Assembly (NCBI GenBank): GCA_900095095.1
Contig: FMBT01000467.1
Coordinates: forward strand, 24,119 to 88,118
DNA from: Fragilariopsis cylindrus CCMP1102
Taxonomy: Eukaryota; Bacillariophyta; Bacillariophyceae; Bacillariales; Bacillariaceae
Length of the DNA: 64,000 bases
Direction of reading: 5' to 3'
Shown: positions 32,464 to 43,748 of the stretch, piece by piece
Numbering within the stretch: position 1 is the first letter of the stretch
Layout of the letters: the number at the start of each line of letters is the position of its first letter
Position numbers and translations under genes: made by a program
Notes under the pieces: generated by a model
Databases searched by the model: none
What the model saw: the letters and a program-made list of their open reading frames with translations, nothing else
Told to the model about the DNA's origin: nothing

Positions 32464-33425
32464 AAATATTTGACATGATTATCTTAATTTTCGTAGTTAA
32501 AGTTCAAGAACTGTACTGTAATAGTAGGACCTAAGCATTGTTTTTCTAGTAGTTAAGTTTCTTCTTCTTTCAGTACACATTTATTCAGTTATAGAGTTTC
32601 ATCATCGCCTACAATTTAAAAGTTCTAGTTGCCACGAGAAAATTGAGCTACTGTAAAATAGAATTGGTCGGTTAGAAAAAATAAGATAAAACGTCCTCTA
32701 CCAGTTGCATAAGTTAATACCAGTATAGAGGATCGGATTTTGCCTATGTAAGTAGTTCCATCACTTCTTACCGCAATAGATATCAATGGGTTGTTTGGCA
32801 TTCCTTCATGAGTGTATACAATGAGTAGTGAAAAGAAGGCATCAGCATCAAGTACAGTATAGTATATGTTTCAGCTATTTAACCCCCTATATTCCTTTTC
32901 TGGGACAAAAGTTATGAATTAAAAACAAAAATTCCTTTGCTGTCTAGTCTGATCCTGTTGTACTTGAAGTAGTAAGTGCTCTTGATAAAGCTCAACTCAT
33001 ACTGTAGCATACTATTTATATTGCTGCTGCTGCTTATAATAGTAATAACAACACTTTTTTCTATGTTTTTCTTCTTACAGTGAGTATCTTGAATGAATGA
33101 ATCTACTGCTTCTGCCTGTAAGTAACAATCGGATTATGTACAAATTATACGCGTTGTCTACTACAAATATGGTCCTGCGCTGTACAATGAATGTACACAC
33201 ACGCAATAACAAGAAACAAAAAAACTCAAACAGGTAATTTGACACAACATAATAGAATCATCAAACAATCAAGCATCCAAGCATCCAAACAGGTCTATTG
33301 ATGGAGTATTATTTTATAGCTCACTACAACCATACAAATTAACCAAGCAGTCTAAATACCCAAAGTCTACGGAACGAAAAATTGAACTAAACTGAACTGA
33401 ACTGAATTGAACTGAATTGAATAGA
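32464..33425. other. Intergenic, no gene seen
   Basis: AT-rich sequence with no supportable gene. The last 45 bases before the next ATG are a pentanucleotide AACTG/AATTG repeat (33381-33422), probably in the 5' leader of the galectin-RRM gene. Confidence 0.5.
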
Positions 33426-35487
33426 ATGGTGCTACCCGATAATACCGATGATCCAGCAGCTGCACCTTATTCATCGTCGTCGTCGAGGTCTAGTAATACT
33501 AATAAGATGACGACGTGGAGGGATAATGTATCCAAACAAAAGGTGGAAGATCATGCTACGAAATATTACTTACAATCATCGATGCCAAAAGATTTTGTGT
33601 ATACAGAGGAAGAAAAAGGTTTATTACAAATGTACGATACCACAAAAATATTTGAAAGAGAGGTAATGCGATTAAAGGAAAAAAAAAGCACGAGAACATA
33701 TCTACGCCGCTACGTCAGCAACAGCAGCATCATCAGCTGGTATTGACGACGACGACGACGACGATGACAATGAACAAAACGCTAACAACAATCCTGCTGT
33801 CGCAAAAAAGAAGAAACGAAAAAAGAAAGCCGCTTCTGGTACTACCGTCCCTGGAATGAATGATGTTGACGCAATGTTGTCTTCATCCGAAGAAGAAGAA
33901 GATGATGATGACCTCGATAGCGACGATGACGATAACAACAACAAAAAGAAATATTCAGCGGAAGATAAATTAAAGGCTCTTCGTAAAGAGATAGAAGGAA
34001 AGAAACTAGCAAAGTTACAAGAAAATGATGCTAGAGCGACAGAAGAACGAATGAGGGATGAATTATTAGCAAAGAATAATGATGATATGGATGGTGTATC
34101 ACAACCATTATTAAAACGGAAAAAATTCAACGACGATGGTGGATCATCTACACTATCACCAACACGCGATGGACAGGGTAGTGGTGTTCCATCTCTACTA
34201 TCCAAGATGATACCAAAACAAACCCCACCACATGAATTTTCTGAAAAGTTGGAATTCGTACCATGGAAGGGTAAAATATTATTTCCTATCTCGCCGGACG
34301 ATGAACCCAAATGGACACCAGCATTAGATTATCGACCAAAAAATCCCAATGATGGTGCATTCTTAGTGGCATTAGAAGATTTTGATATCACCAAGGCTGT
34401 GAATGGAGAAGGTCCGAATACGATAGCAATTAAATTCCAAGGTCCGATCGATTCTAAACGATTTAGTTTTAATATTGCCGGTCCGAATCATAATGATTTT
34501 GATTCGGTATTATTTCATTTTAATCCTCGGCCACGTGAAAAGGTAAGAAAATAACAATAGGATTACTACTAGTATTACATTATAGCCTACTGTATTATAT
34601 TGAATTGTATTGTGGCTTGATATACTACTGTCTCTGTAAATGCTAACCCTACAATGTCATATTTTCTTTGTGTTATGTTTTTCTCCTCACTTTAAACATC
34701 CTTCATTGCGAAAATTCAACTATTACAGGGTGGTCTAATCCTTGTAAATGACAAACAGAAGGGTGTTTGGGGAAGGTACGTTTTGTTTTTAATTCGTTCT
34801 CATTTTTTTGGGTTTCAAGAAACCAATAACTTAGTTGGGCTAAAAAATCAATTGTTTTTTTTTTCTTTTTCTTTGTTCCCTCGTAGAGCCGTGCAACTTC
34901 CTTTGTCAGAAGCTCCACTCATGTTTGGTCAGTCTTCCGCTACACTAATTGTACAAATCAACGGTGATGGATTTGATGTGTTCGTTGAAAATAAACACAT
35001 AGCACGGTTAGAACACCGTGTTGAACTGCCCTCCCGACCTTGTAACTTGTTTCTGCAATTTCCAACTTGCGACGACTCAAGAAGACCAGAAAATTGGATT
35101 GTTTACAAGACCTGGTGGGGAAATAAGGAACTAATGGCGAAAGAAGATATTTCGAATGTTGCTGGTGTTAACGCCTACGATTCGGTCCATCCAAAGAAAC
35201 TATTTATTAGTGGTCTTAAAAAGCTCAGAACGGACCAACAAATCGAAATGCGTACAGCTACAATGGAGCGTGAATTTGGTAAATATGGCGGTCCCCGGGG
35301 TGTACAAACTATCGTTCCGAAGTTTTCTCGGTACGCATTTATTGAATTTGAAACGGAACAACAATGTACCGTTGCTTTACAACATTTGGGAAGTCAATAC
35401 AAACTCAATCGTGCACGACGAACCAAACACGAAGCCCTCACAGAGGAACGTGCCGAAAAAGAAAGTGGCAAAACAAAAGGTTGGTAG
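33426..35487 (+). CDS. Galectin-like domain plus RRM protein (four blocks)
   Basis: Starts at ATG 33426 (MVLPDNTDD). A coiled N-terminal part (HATKYYLQSSMPKDFVYTEE) runs to an A9 run at about 33680, where one A too many breaks the frame; with eight A the frame continues as KEKKAREHIYAATSA into an Asp/Lys-rich nuclear-type region. The exon ending at 34542 (GTAAGA donor) joins 34729-34775, then 34887-35487, with matching phases. A galectin-type carbohydrate-recognition fold is seen: FHFNPRPREK, ILVNDKQKGVWGR, FGQSSATLIVQINGDGFDVF and LEHRVELP. An RRM follows: KLFISGL (RNP2) and RYAFIEFE (RNP1). A sugar-binding fold joined to an RNA-binding domain is unusual. It is probably nuclear. Confidence 0.75.
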
Positions 35488-36012
35488 CATCACTGTAGAG
35501 GGTGCGGTGGGGACGACGACGAGACCCATATAAATCGAACGCAGCAGTTGGTCACCGACCTCGTTTATTATTATACGAATGGGAAACAATACAGCTTATA
35601 AGTCACGGTGATGAAAATGTAATGGTAGTATCGAATCTATTCCTTACGAATAGATGATATATTGGTACTACTGTGCTAAATTTAAATACGAAAACTACTG
35701 TATGATAATAATAGTTCTCATTAACTTCTAGGGTATGAAGAGCCCATTTTAAAAACATGTATTGTAGCGTTATTTTATCAAATCATCAAATTACTACTAT
35801 GTAATATGAATCGATTTGTTCTCTACTTTCATTTTTTCACATAGGATAATTTTGGTATCGTCGACACTACTACTAGTAGTTCTTCCTCTGTACTTAACAT
35901 GACCCGAAAGAATTTACACCCAGTTCTTTTTTTATAATACATATCCCTGCCTTTCGATCCCTTCACAACAACAAATAACAGTTTTAACAGCGCCCATTTT
36001 CATTTGTCAAGC
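35488..36012. other. Convergent intergenic region
   Basis: It lies between the ends of the galectin-RRM gene and the following minus-strand gene. Nothing beyond AT-rich DNA is seen. Confidence 0.5.
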
Positions 36013-37785
36013 CTAGTCCAACAATCCCAATTTTTTGCGATTCTTGAAGTAGTTATTATCCACGCAATATTGAATAACTTCGGCTTCTTCATAAAAAAAA
36101 TCTTTACACCACTCTCCTCCTTGTTTCTCCGATTTGCAGTGTGGTAGAATGTAGTTGTAAGCTCCATTCAGTCCTACCCCATTCTTGTAACCCCAATCTA
36201 ATCGTTTCACCAATTTACCGATCAAGGATTTGAAGGTATAAAAGTCTTCTTCTTCTTCCGTCTTGAAAGACCAGTGTTTCCTTTTCTTCTTGAGTAATTC
36301 GACGTCGTCTCCACTGAATCGACGGGTTCTCTTTGGTAGCTGTTTACTGGAGAGAGGCGTCACGGTGGTACTGCCATTGTTACCACCGCGGCTTTTGTTA
36401 CCACCGCGAACCAATTTCTTGGGTGTGATCGTGGCTTTCGATTTTGGTGTCTTCTTTTCTTCTTGCCAACCGTAGGTTTCCATCAAAAATTTATGGAAAC
36501 TTGTTTTGTCAAGGAAGTAGTCCTTTCCTTTATCAAAGGGTCTCCTTTTGATATCGTCATATCCAACCTTCGGACTCAAATACAAATTATGGTGCGTATC
36601 GATTGTCCATCCCATGAGTTCCAGTTTGTTTTGAACTATTTCTAGTGCATCATCAGGACATATTGTTGGATCTTTATCCTTTTCTTCATCCTCCGATTTA
36701 GAAGACGGGGTGGTGTGTGATTCCCCGTCTTCATTTCCGTGTGACGAAGGAGAAGTACACGACCCTTCCGACGAAAATGTAACCACAGTAGATGAGGATT
36801 TCATAGTATCGTTCTCGTTTTCATTTTCATTTTCACTGTCTTCTTCAGGTCCTTCGTCGATTACTTTTTGCGTATCACTATCCATGGCATGGTCTTCGTG
36901 CTCATTCTGTTTCTCAGGGTCTTCTTCGATTCGTTCTTGCCTATCACTATCGTCGTCGTTAGAAAAATCGGCAGCCCTGGTAACCTCAGCAACTGGCTCA
37001 TCATTGTTAATATTAGTGACATTAGAAGTTGTCACAACAGCCAACGACGTATCAGATAGTTTCTTAATGGAAGGGGACAATTTAGCAAGTTCAGCACGAG
37101 CAATATCTCGAAAGTCTGATCGAAGAGTTTTATTCGGTGCAATCATACCGCCCATTCGTTGAGTAGCCGCCATGTCAAGTGCGAGCATGTAGTTCATGTA
37201 GAGTTCATCGTCGATGATTGTGGTTGTGGTTGCGATGTCGTTCGATACAGCGACGGCAAAAGCTTTCGGATCCATCTGTCGTAGGCGCTCTTCCGAAGAC
37301 AATGCGGTAAAAGGCATGTAGTCCGTAGCTTGATAGGATTCGAGGATTTGGGTAATACGAGAGATAGTTTCTTCGTCTTCATCTTCTGATAAATTAACAA
37401 CTTCCATGTAGTCTTGAATTGATCGGCCCAAAAGTCTTGCAACCATTACAGGTCTTCGTTGAAGCATATTTGCAAAGATTCGTGTTAATATCAACCGTCT
37501 TGTTTCGAGGGCAACTTCATTCTGCTTCTTCTTGTCATCGTGGATTATTGCCAATTCGTCTTCAAAAAATTCTTGAAAGTCCTCGTATTCGTTGAAGAGT
37601 AGACACGGCCACCACAATGGATGATCAATAGTAGATAACGGTGATGCGGATGATGTCAACGAAACTTTAGGAACGATTTTCACCCACTGAAGTTGATCCA
37701 GTGCGGCGCTTGGGAGATCAGTAGTCGTCATTGTTTGCTGTTGCGACGATAACGATAACGATGAAGATGAAGATGAAGATGACAT
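36013..37785 (-). CDS. Acidic protein with PWWP-like N-terminus
   Basis: 590 residues from an ATG. After a Ser run, LQWVKIVPKVSL and HPLWWPCLLFNEYEDFQEFF recall PWWP/tudor-like reader domains (WWPC in place of PWWP). The centre is Glu/Asp/Ser-rich. The C-terminal half has ELMGWTIDTHHNLYLSPKVG, GKDYFLDKTSFHKFLMETYGW and a second related block (LVKRLDWGYKNGVGL...WCKDFFYEEAEVIQYC). Repeated W..GY/DYF motifs of this kind occur in diatom nuclear proteins of unknown function. Basic KKLVRGGNKSRGG segments could be nuclear signals. A chromatin role is plausible but unproven. The gene is intact and without introns. Confidence 0.7.
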   Translation of the reverse strand: MSSSSSSSSLSLSSQQQTMTTTDLPSAALDQLQWVKIVPKVSLTSSASPLSTIDHPLWWPCLLFNEYEDFQEFFEDELAIIHDDKKKQNEVALETRRLILTRIFANMLQRRPVMVARLLGRSIQDYMEVVNLSEDEDEETISRITQILESYQATDYMPFTALSSEERLRQMDPKAFAVAVSNDIATTTTIIDDELYMNYMLALDMAATQRMGGMIAPNKTLRSDFRDIARAELAKLSPSIKKLSDTSLAVVTTSNVTNINNDEPVAEVTRAADFSNDDDSDRQERIEEDPEKQNEHEDHAMDSDTQKVIDEGPEEDSENENENENDTMKSSSTVVTFSSEGSCTSPSSHGNEDGESHTTPSSKSEDEEKDKDPTICPDDALEIVQNKLELMGWTIDTHHNLYLSPKVGYDDIKRRPFDKGKDYFLDKTSFHKFLMETYGWQEEKKTPKSKATITPKKLVRGGNKSRGGNNGSTTVTPLSSKQLPKRTRRFSGDDVELLKKKRKHWSFKTEEEEDFYTFKSLIGKLVKRLDWGYKNGVGLNGAYNYILPHCKSEKQGGEWCKDFFYEEAEVIQYCVDNNYFKNRKKLGLLD

Positions 37786-38732
37786 ATATAAGACCGTATT
37801 TTTGTGGTTCCTTTCTGTGTGTGTCGGGTCAATTCGTTCCTTTGTGGTGCTGTGTTATACGATACGGTAACGTGGGAGTAAGATTTATGTGAAGTTAAAT
37901 GTATATGTCCTGTGCCGGTACCGTGGAAAATCGGTAGGTGCAATTCAATACGTTAACTTAACAACGTTAGGGAAACCAAGACAAAAGATTCCATATTTGC
38001 ATGGACAATAATCATAATACTAAACAAAAATTGCGCCAAAAAGCAATGACGGAGATTTAATGCATTTTCCGCGCCTGCTACATGTCGGTCTGACCTCTAC
38101 CAGTCAATGATCTCTAACTTTTTATTCAAAACTTTTTGGCGCGAAACAATTGGAAATTTTCAAAAGAATTGAATTACTGTAGTAAGAACGTTAACGATAT
38201 TCAGAAGCAAATATTACCTAAGGGGAGATCGACATCATCTATATATATTGTATACTATTCCTGGATTTTCGTTCTTATCGATTTGGAGACAATGCGTCTA
38301 AATGGATGACACACAACCTCTATAGAGGGAGCCAGCTAAGCTGCAATGGGCTTCTAGACAACAAATAAATTGTTGGCCGTTCACCTTGCTCAACCTATCG
38401 TGACGCAAGTTGACGAATGTGACAAAGAAAACTTGTTCAGCCATGAATTGCTCTTACAAGATATCTGCTTGCTACATTTCCCTAACAAGAAGGGGATGCA
38501 TTTTTCATGGGCAGAACCGCTTGCTTGACCAAATCCGTCATCAATTCTAGCACAATCAGACCAGCTTTGATCCAAGTGGCTGATACTGTTATGAGAATAA
38601 GAACATTAACAAAAGCAATTGCAAATAGTCAAGAACTTGCTGTTGATGGTCCTGGTGAAGCGAGTGCAACAAGCAACTTTCTCCATTGTTGATAGTCACC
38701 ATCCAATAGTTACTTGTGATCTAAATAAATGT
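37786..38732. other. Intergenic, no firm gene
   Basis: AT-rich. Two short antiparallel open frames at 38390-38692 overlap and have no motif; they are not called. Confidence 0.4.
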
Positions 38733-39197
38733 GTTTCAAAGACACAATCAATCAAAGAAAAAAGCTGAATTAGAATTTGAAGAAAGGCGCAGGGGAAAAA
38801 ATAGGACAGGGGAAAAGAATAGAAGAGACAGAAAGCGACTGTTAAAGCAAAAACTTGAAGAAGAAATTATTGATTCAGGTACCAAAAACAATAATGAAAG
38901 CAACAAAATTGTAGAGGATTCTGCATCACAAGACGAAATTGTATTAAGGACTAGTCAAGGAGGACCAAAGACTACCGGTCTCGATGACGAGGAATATCGT
39001 CATTGAATAAGAAGGCAAGGACTAGTCAAGGAGGATTAAAGACTACCGGTCTCGATGACTTGAAGGAAAAAGTGTCACCTGTTATAATATTACCATCGCC
39101 AAAGAAGAAGGCAAGGATTCTTGTTACTCCAGAAGCGCAATTGATCGATACTCCTCCGCTTGAGTTGAAGGCAAAGACGAAAATGACTATACTCTGA
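38733..39197 (+). CDS. Small basic hypothetical protein with a 15-residue duplication, frame interrupted
   Basis: Two overlapping frames (about 38733-39006 and 39003-39197) read as one protein if a frame change is allowed near 39003. The N-terminal half is Lys/Arg/Glu-rich. RTSQGGPKTTGLDD and then ARTSQGGLKTTGLDD form a tandem duplication across the break. The end is SPKKKARILVTPEAQLIDT. The first block opens with GTG and has no upstream ATG in frame, so the true start is unknown. No family is recognised. It may be a decayed gene or part of a larger spliced gene running to 39866. Confidence 0.35.
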
Positions 39198-39548
39198 ATA
39201 ATAGAGGTGTGGTAATCGTTGCCTATATGGGACCAACCCAAGTCCACAAAGAAGGATTATATCATCATAAATATATATGTCATCATTCCAATGATATTCC
39301 AATGAAAAAATTATCCGCTATGAGTCTTTTTGAAGCTTATTTTTGTGGTGGGACATTATGGTGGTGACCTTGTTTGTTTTCGGTTTTATGATCAAGCGCT
39401 GGCATTACCACCGTACAGTAGAAATTCACCGCCGTTGTTCTGTGCCAATGAATTTGTTTGAGTTGTTGTTGCAGCACGTGAATCGTTCCTAATCAAGGAA
39501 CAATTCTAGTAAGAATATATCAAATATGCCAATAATCACGTTGAATAT
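39198..39548. other. Possible coding remnant, otherwise unassigned
   Basis: Beginning just inside the preceding ORF's 3' end, one frame to about 39369 reads RGVVIVAYMGPTQVHKEGLY and MKKLSAMSLFEAYFCGGTLWW, which looks like real protein, but it has no start codon and no recognised family. The rest is non-coding. Confidence 0.3.
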
Positions 39549-39611
39549 TTGCCTGCATTTTTCTTTCTCCATAGGTTGTTTTCTAATACATTTTGTTCTT
39601 CTTTTTCTTCT

Positions 39612-39866
39612 CGTTTTTGGAAAAGGATCCATGTTGTTTCTGTTACAGCGTCAGCGACATTACGCAATTTTGACATTAAAAAGTATCAGAACATGGTAAA
39701 CATTGGTCAAATAACAACAGTAATTAGAATTGAAAGGGCATGGAAGGAAGGTACCAACGCTGGGCGGAACTTTCGTAATGGTAGAGACGAAATTAAGGAA
39801 GAAATAAAAGAATCAATGGATAAAATAAGCGACGAATTGTCCAAGGCCATGCTCGGTCCAATGTAA
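39612..39866 (+). CDS. Possible 3' exon of a small helical protein
   Basis: An open frame ending at TAA 39866 reads KKYQNMVNIGQITTVIRIER, then a Gly/Arg/Asn stretch, then an amphipathic helix DEIKEEIKESMDKISDEL. A long pyrimidine tract (39557-39618) ends in AG near 39628, as expected for a splice acceptor, and the frame upstream of it is not protein-like. The upstream exons are unknown and the blocks at 38.7-39.4 kb are candidates. No family is recognised. Confidence 0.35.
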   Translation, partial: RFWKRIHVVSVTASATLRNFDIKKYQNMVNIGQITTVIRIERAWKEGTNAGRNFRNGRDEIKEEIKESMDKISDELSKAMLGPM

Positions 39867-40419
39867 AATTATATAGTAATATGGATGGAGGGAGAGGAGG
39901 GGGGAGGGAGGACGTTTTTCCATGGTTATAACCTGAAACAAGAGAACAGTCCGACGAATGAAAGAACGAGTAGAATTTTGTTTGCAGACGAATTCTGTGT
40001 GATGAATTTTAATAGGTATCTTACAGTGTTAGGTTAATATCAAGGATAAAGGAAGGTCGGGCGGACTATAGGACTAGGTCCTACACATACATACATAAAT
40101 TGGAACAGACCTATGGAGGGGAAAATCTTACATAGACTATTCTATATAATCAAATCAGTCAAATAGCTTTTGTTCACGCTACGATAGTATAATATTTAAA
40201 AAGTCTACAAGAAGAACAAGAAACTTCGTAATAGTCTAGCCGAGTACATTGTACACGTGTGCACTTTTCAAAATTACCCCTACAATTTTTTTCATTATTT
40301 CTATTCGATTTCCAGTGTACACATATCATTTATAGCAAGAAATTTTGAGGCTTCCTATGTCCATTATTTTTCTGATAAAATAATTAATGGACAATACAGA
40401 TGACAATATTATATATATA
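39867..40419. other. Convergent intergenic region
   Basis: Nothing supportable. It includes a GGAGGGAGGGG purine run at about 39885-39910. Confidence 0.5.
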
Positions 40420-41514
40420 TTATCTTCTTCCTCGATTCGTCGGTGGGTTCTTCATTGAATTATTGAACGAAGAAGTAGTCTTGACAGTAGTCCTAGCTTT
40501 TTTAGATTTTTGTTCGATAACATTTTCGTTGTCTTCGTCGTCGTTTTCTTTAGATGACGATGGTTGTTGTTGTGCTTTTAACTTCTTTTCACGCAATGCT
40601 AAAGCACGAACTAATTTTCTCATTTTCTTCCGTTCTGTTTCAACAGCTATTTCTGATCGTGCTTTTTCTTTTTCCATATCTTTTGCATGTTCCTTACTCA
40701 AACGTTTAGTTGTTTCTTCCATTTTCATCCGCAGTACATCCTCTTGAGCTTTTAATGCCTCCTTGACAGCAGAATCAATCTTTGTTTGATGTAATTCTGT
40801 TAATTTTTGTAATTGTATTCTTTGTACGTCACCTAACGTTGTTTCTAAGTCAATGATTTGTTTCTTGTAGGATTCTTCCATTTCAATAGTTATTTTTTCT
40901 TGTGAAGTTAATTTCTGTTCCAATTCTTCAATCTGATTTGCAGAAGTTTCTAACAGTGTTTCTAATTGTGATTTCATTTGTTCTAATTGTCGGATTTCAT
41001 CTTGTAACTGAACAAGTGCTACCTTTTGTTCCTTCCGACGTTCCTTTTCAATTCGTTTTTTTTCTTCCTCCCCTTGTTTAAGTATCTGTGCTTCCTCTTT
41101 ATCTACCCGCTTTTGCTTTCCATTACTGCTGATACTACGATTTCTTTTAAGACTATCGATTTTACCTTGTTGCTTAGCCCGTTCTCTAACCGTGGATATT
41201 TCCGTTCTAGCCTGTCGTAATTGTTCATCCAACAACATAACTTGTTCTTCAAGAGATTCTCGATAAATTTGTGCATTTGATCTCTTATCTTTTCCACCGA
41301 ATAGGCCTCCCCCTCGAAGATCCAGAAACGGCATTTTTGTTGCTGTTGCTGTTGTTGTCCTCATCATTGTCCCCCATGGGGTAACACTTGTTGTAGCAGT
41401 AGTATCGGCGATCGTAGAAAACGGGAGAGTTAAAAATACGGCCACTAACGATAAAGATATCATGATGGTAAAAGTATTCATCGGCAAAATAATAAACTTG
41501 AACGATCGCATCAT
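40420..41514 (-). CDS. Coiled-coil protein with N-terminal signal or anchor
   Basis: I choose ATG 41514 (MMRSFKFIILPMN); the open frame extends only five codons further to a GTG. The N-terminus has a hydrophobic stretch (TIMISLSLVAVFLTLPFSTIA), a probable signal peptide, and then a Thr-rich stretch and DLRGGGLFGGKDK. Residues about 95-310 are almost entirely Glu/Lys/Gln/Leu heptads, a long coiled coil. The end is basic and Ser-rich. RGGG motifs after signal peptides are frequent in diatom secretory or plastid-routed proteins, but the SAF-type plastid cleavage motif is not clear. It may be a structural protein of the endomembrane system. The function is unknown. Confidence 0.65.
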   Translation of the reverse strand: MMRSFKFIILPMNTFTIMISLSLVAVFLTLPFSTIADTTATTSVTPWGTMMRTTTATATKMPFLDLRGGGLFGGKDKRSNAQIYRESLEEQVMLLDEQLRQARTEISTVRERAKQQGKIDSLKRNRSISSNGKQKRVDKEEAQILKQGEEEKKRIEKERRKEQKVALVQLQDEIRQLEQMKSQLETLLETSANQIEELEQKLTSQEKITIEMEESYKKQIIDLETTLGDVQRIQLQKLTELHQTKIDSAVKEALKAQEDVLRMKMEETTKRLSKEHAKDMEKEKARSEIAVETERKKMRKLVRALALREKKLKAQQQPSSSKENDDEDNENVIEQKSKKARTTVKTTSSFNNSMKNPPTNRGRR

Positions 41515-42694
41515 TGTTTGTATCGGCACAAGTACTCTTTGCTGCTGAAAAATAAATATATAAAAAATGACGTTTTTTTTTTCCTAATTTCAGTGACAAT
41601 AAATCCTAAAATTGTTGAAGCAGCTGCAGTGACCGCTATCTGTTCTGCCTACGCTAAATGATTCAAGGTTTGACAAGCGGACGACAGGGTTGGTTAATCG
41701 ATTGATTGATTATAATTCGTTGCGAATTTGTGGTTTTGTTGTTGTTGTTGTTGGAGTGTGCTATTATTGTTGTTGGAAATAAAATCTTTTTGTTTTTGAA
41801 AAGAGTACGTCCTTTTTTTTGGCTCGCGTTACTAATTCGAATTGCAACGGATTTTTTTTAAATAACTACGCGTGGAACATTACCAGATTTTTGTATCCTT
41901 TGCTTTGACTTCCAGTATTCTGCTGCTAGGTATTTATCATAAGGGTGTGCTCTAATTGAATCCATCTCTACACCTTTTGATTGGTTCAACGTAGCAACAA
42001 CAAGCAGGCATATGTCCTATGCATACTACATACACTATATAGCTATACTACATACAAACGAATAGAGCTGTATTTGTTTGTTTTAGGTTGACAACAAACA
42101 AGTTACAACCAAAGCAATGGTTGCATCTTCTACTAGCTGCAGCCTAGTTGGACACTTTGTGGAGCACATATTATATTCTAGCTAATATAATGCATTATTT
42201 GATTAGGTGTGTACTGTACAGTGGTACTGCAGTAGTAGTAGTATCCAAGTCCAGCTAAAATAAACTGGAGACGAACATATGAGAATTAAGCATCTCCGGG
42301 TTACTTGAACTTTTTAGTTCGGGCAACGGAAGGACGCCCATGCCGTTTTTTGTTTTTAGTCTGAAAAAGAGGTATGTTTCGTTTATTAGACGTTCGAACG
42401 TCTAGACGTTCGAACGGAAAACAATCATGAAGCAGATGCCGTTGGTTGCATTCTCATGTCCGTACTAGTCTGAAAAATGTATTATATTGACATCTAACAT
42501 CATACAAGCAACAACGTTTTCGATCGGTTACTACTAGTAGAGCATTGTATTATACTATACTCTATATTATACTATACCAATCATAACGAGGAACTAACTT
42601 CGAAGCCATCTAACAATAGATAGCGATTAGATACTATACTAACCACTAGTGAATCACACACACACACACACACACACACACATTTACAATTACT
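41515..42694. other. Intergenic with palindrome and CA repeat
   Basis: No gene is seen. It contains a perfect palindrome at 42388-42403 with a partial repeat after it, and a (CA)n run at 42656-42681 directly upstream of the next ATG. Confidence 0.5.
42388..42416. repeat. Perfect 16-bp palindrome with adjacent partial copy
   Basis: AGACGTTCGAACGTCT equals its own reverse complement, and 13 of its 16 bases (AGACGTTCGAACG) are repeated immediately downstream. The function is unknown; it could be a protein-binding site or a cruciform. Confidence 0.85.
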
Positions 42695-43533
42695 ATGTCA
42701 GTATATCAAAAAATATTTCAAGCAACATCACGTCGTGCTGCACAAGCATCAGCATTTTCAGTAAGTTCATTGAGAACAAATCAACCACTAGCATTATGGG
42801 CGATACCTGCCGGTGTTGGTGCCACATGGTTTTTATGGGGTGCATTAACAGATGAATTAAAAGAAGGTATATTTGGTTTGACATATGATTATGATTATGA
42901 TGTGAATAAGGTTGAAATGGAACGTACACAACGTATGGATGCACGTATTGCAATCAGAGCAGCAAAAGACAAATTAAATGGTGGCGATGACGATGATGAG
43001 GATGATGATGAAGAAGGAGGAGGAGGAGATGACGACGATGATGATGATGACGATAGTGACGGTGATGCTATATCTGCTGCTGTTTCAAAAGCTGTTGCGT
43101 CTGCTTTGGATGATGATGACGATGACGATGACGATGATGTAATCGTCAGTGGTGAAGATGCAGATGAAGAGGAAACTGTTGATGTTGTAGAAGAAGAAGA
43201 TGCAGATGATGATGATGAAGAAGAAGAGGCTCCTAAACCAAAAAAGAAAAAAGCTGAAGACATGACGGATGAAGAAAAATGGGATTATTATGCTGAAAGA
43301 GCTGTTAATCCTGGAGAGGATGATGATGATGACGACGATGATGATGACGACGACGATGATGATGATGATGATGTCAGTAGCTTTCTCTCTCTATTATTGC
43401 GATTTCTTATTACCAAACAAAACATAAAACAAAAACTGTCTGCGTAGTCGTCTCTCACACATGATATTCTCTTTCTTTTTTTCCTTCCTTCTGTTTCTTT
43501 GATTTATATATGATATAGGACGACGAGGAATAA
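42695..43533 (+). CDS. Asp-rich putative mitochondrial membrane protein, tiny last exon
   Basis: Starts at ATG 42695. The N-terminus (VYQKIFQATSRRAAQASAFS) is basic and Ser-rich like a mitochondrial presequence, followed by one hydrophobic segment (LALWAIPAGVGATWFLWGAL). The rest is dominated by Asp/Glu runs encoded by GAT/GAC repeats, with an AEDMTDEEKWDYYAERAVNPG segment in between. At 43372 the frame would run into hydrophobic sequence; a GT at 43373 and TATAG ending at 43518 define a 146-base phase-0 intron. The last exon (43519-43533) encodes only DDEE and a stop. It could be a small subunit of a mitochondrial complex with an expanded acidic tail, but this is not established. Confidence 0.65.
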
Positions 43534-43748
43534 AAAACTCCCACTTACTTTTTTGTCGACGACCAAATACAGTATAAACTAAGTATCAGATAGATAATCA
43601 TATACAAAAAAATAAATGCTAACTGCACTATATATAACTGTACATCATAATAAGAGTAATATTTAATATGCATTACATACATAGTAAAAGTTATATAGTC
43701 TTTATCGCAATGAGCGGAGCGAGATACACTCTGGGTGTGATCTAATAC

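Noticed and set aside
42391-42416. tRNA gene based on a TTCGAA word
   Set aside because: There is no cloverleaf, A box or acceptor stem; the word belongs to a palindrome. No convincing tRNA was found elsewhere by eye either.
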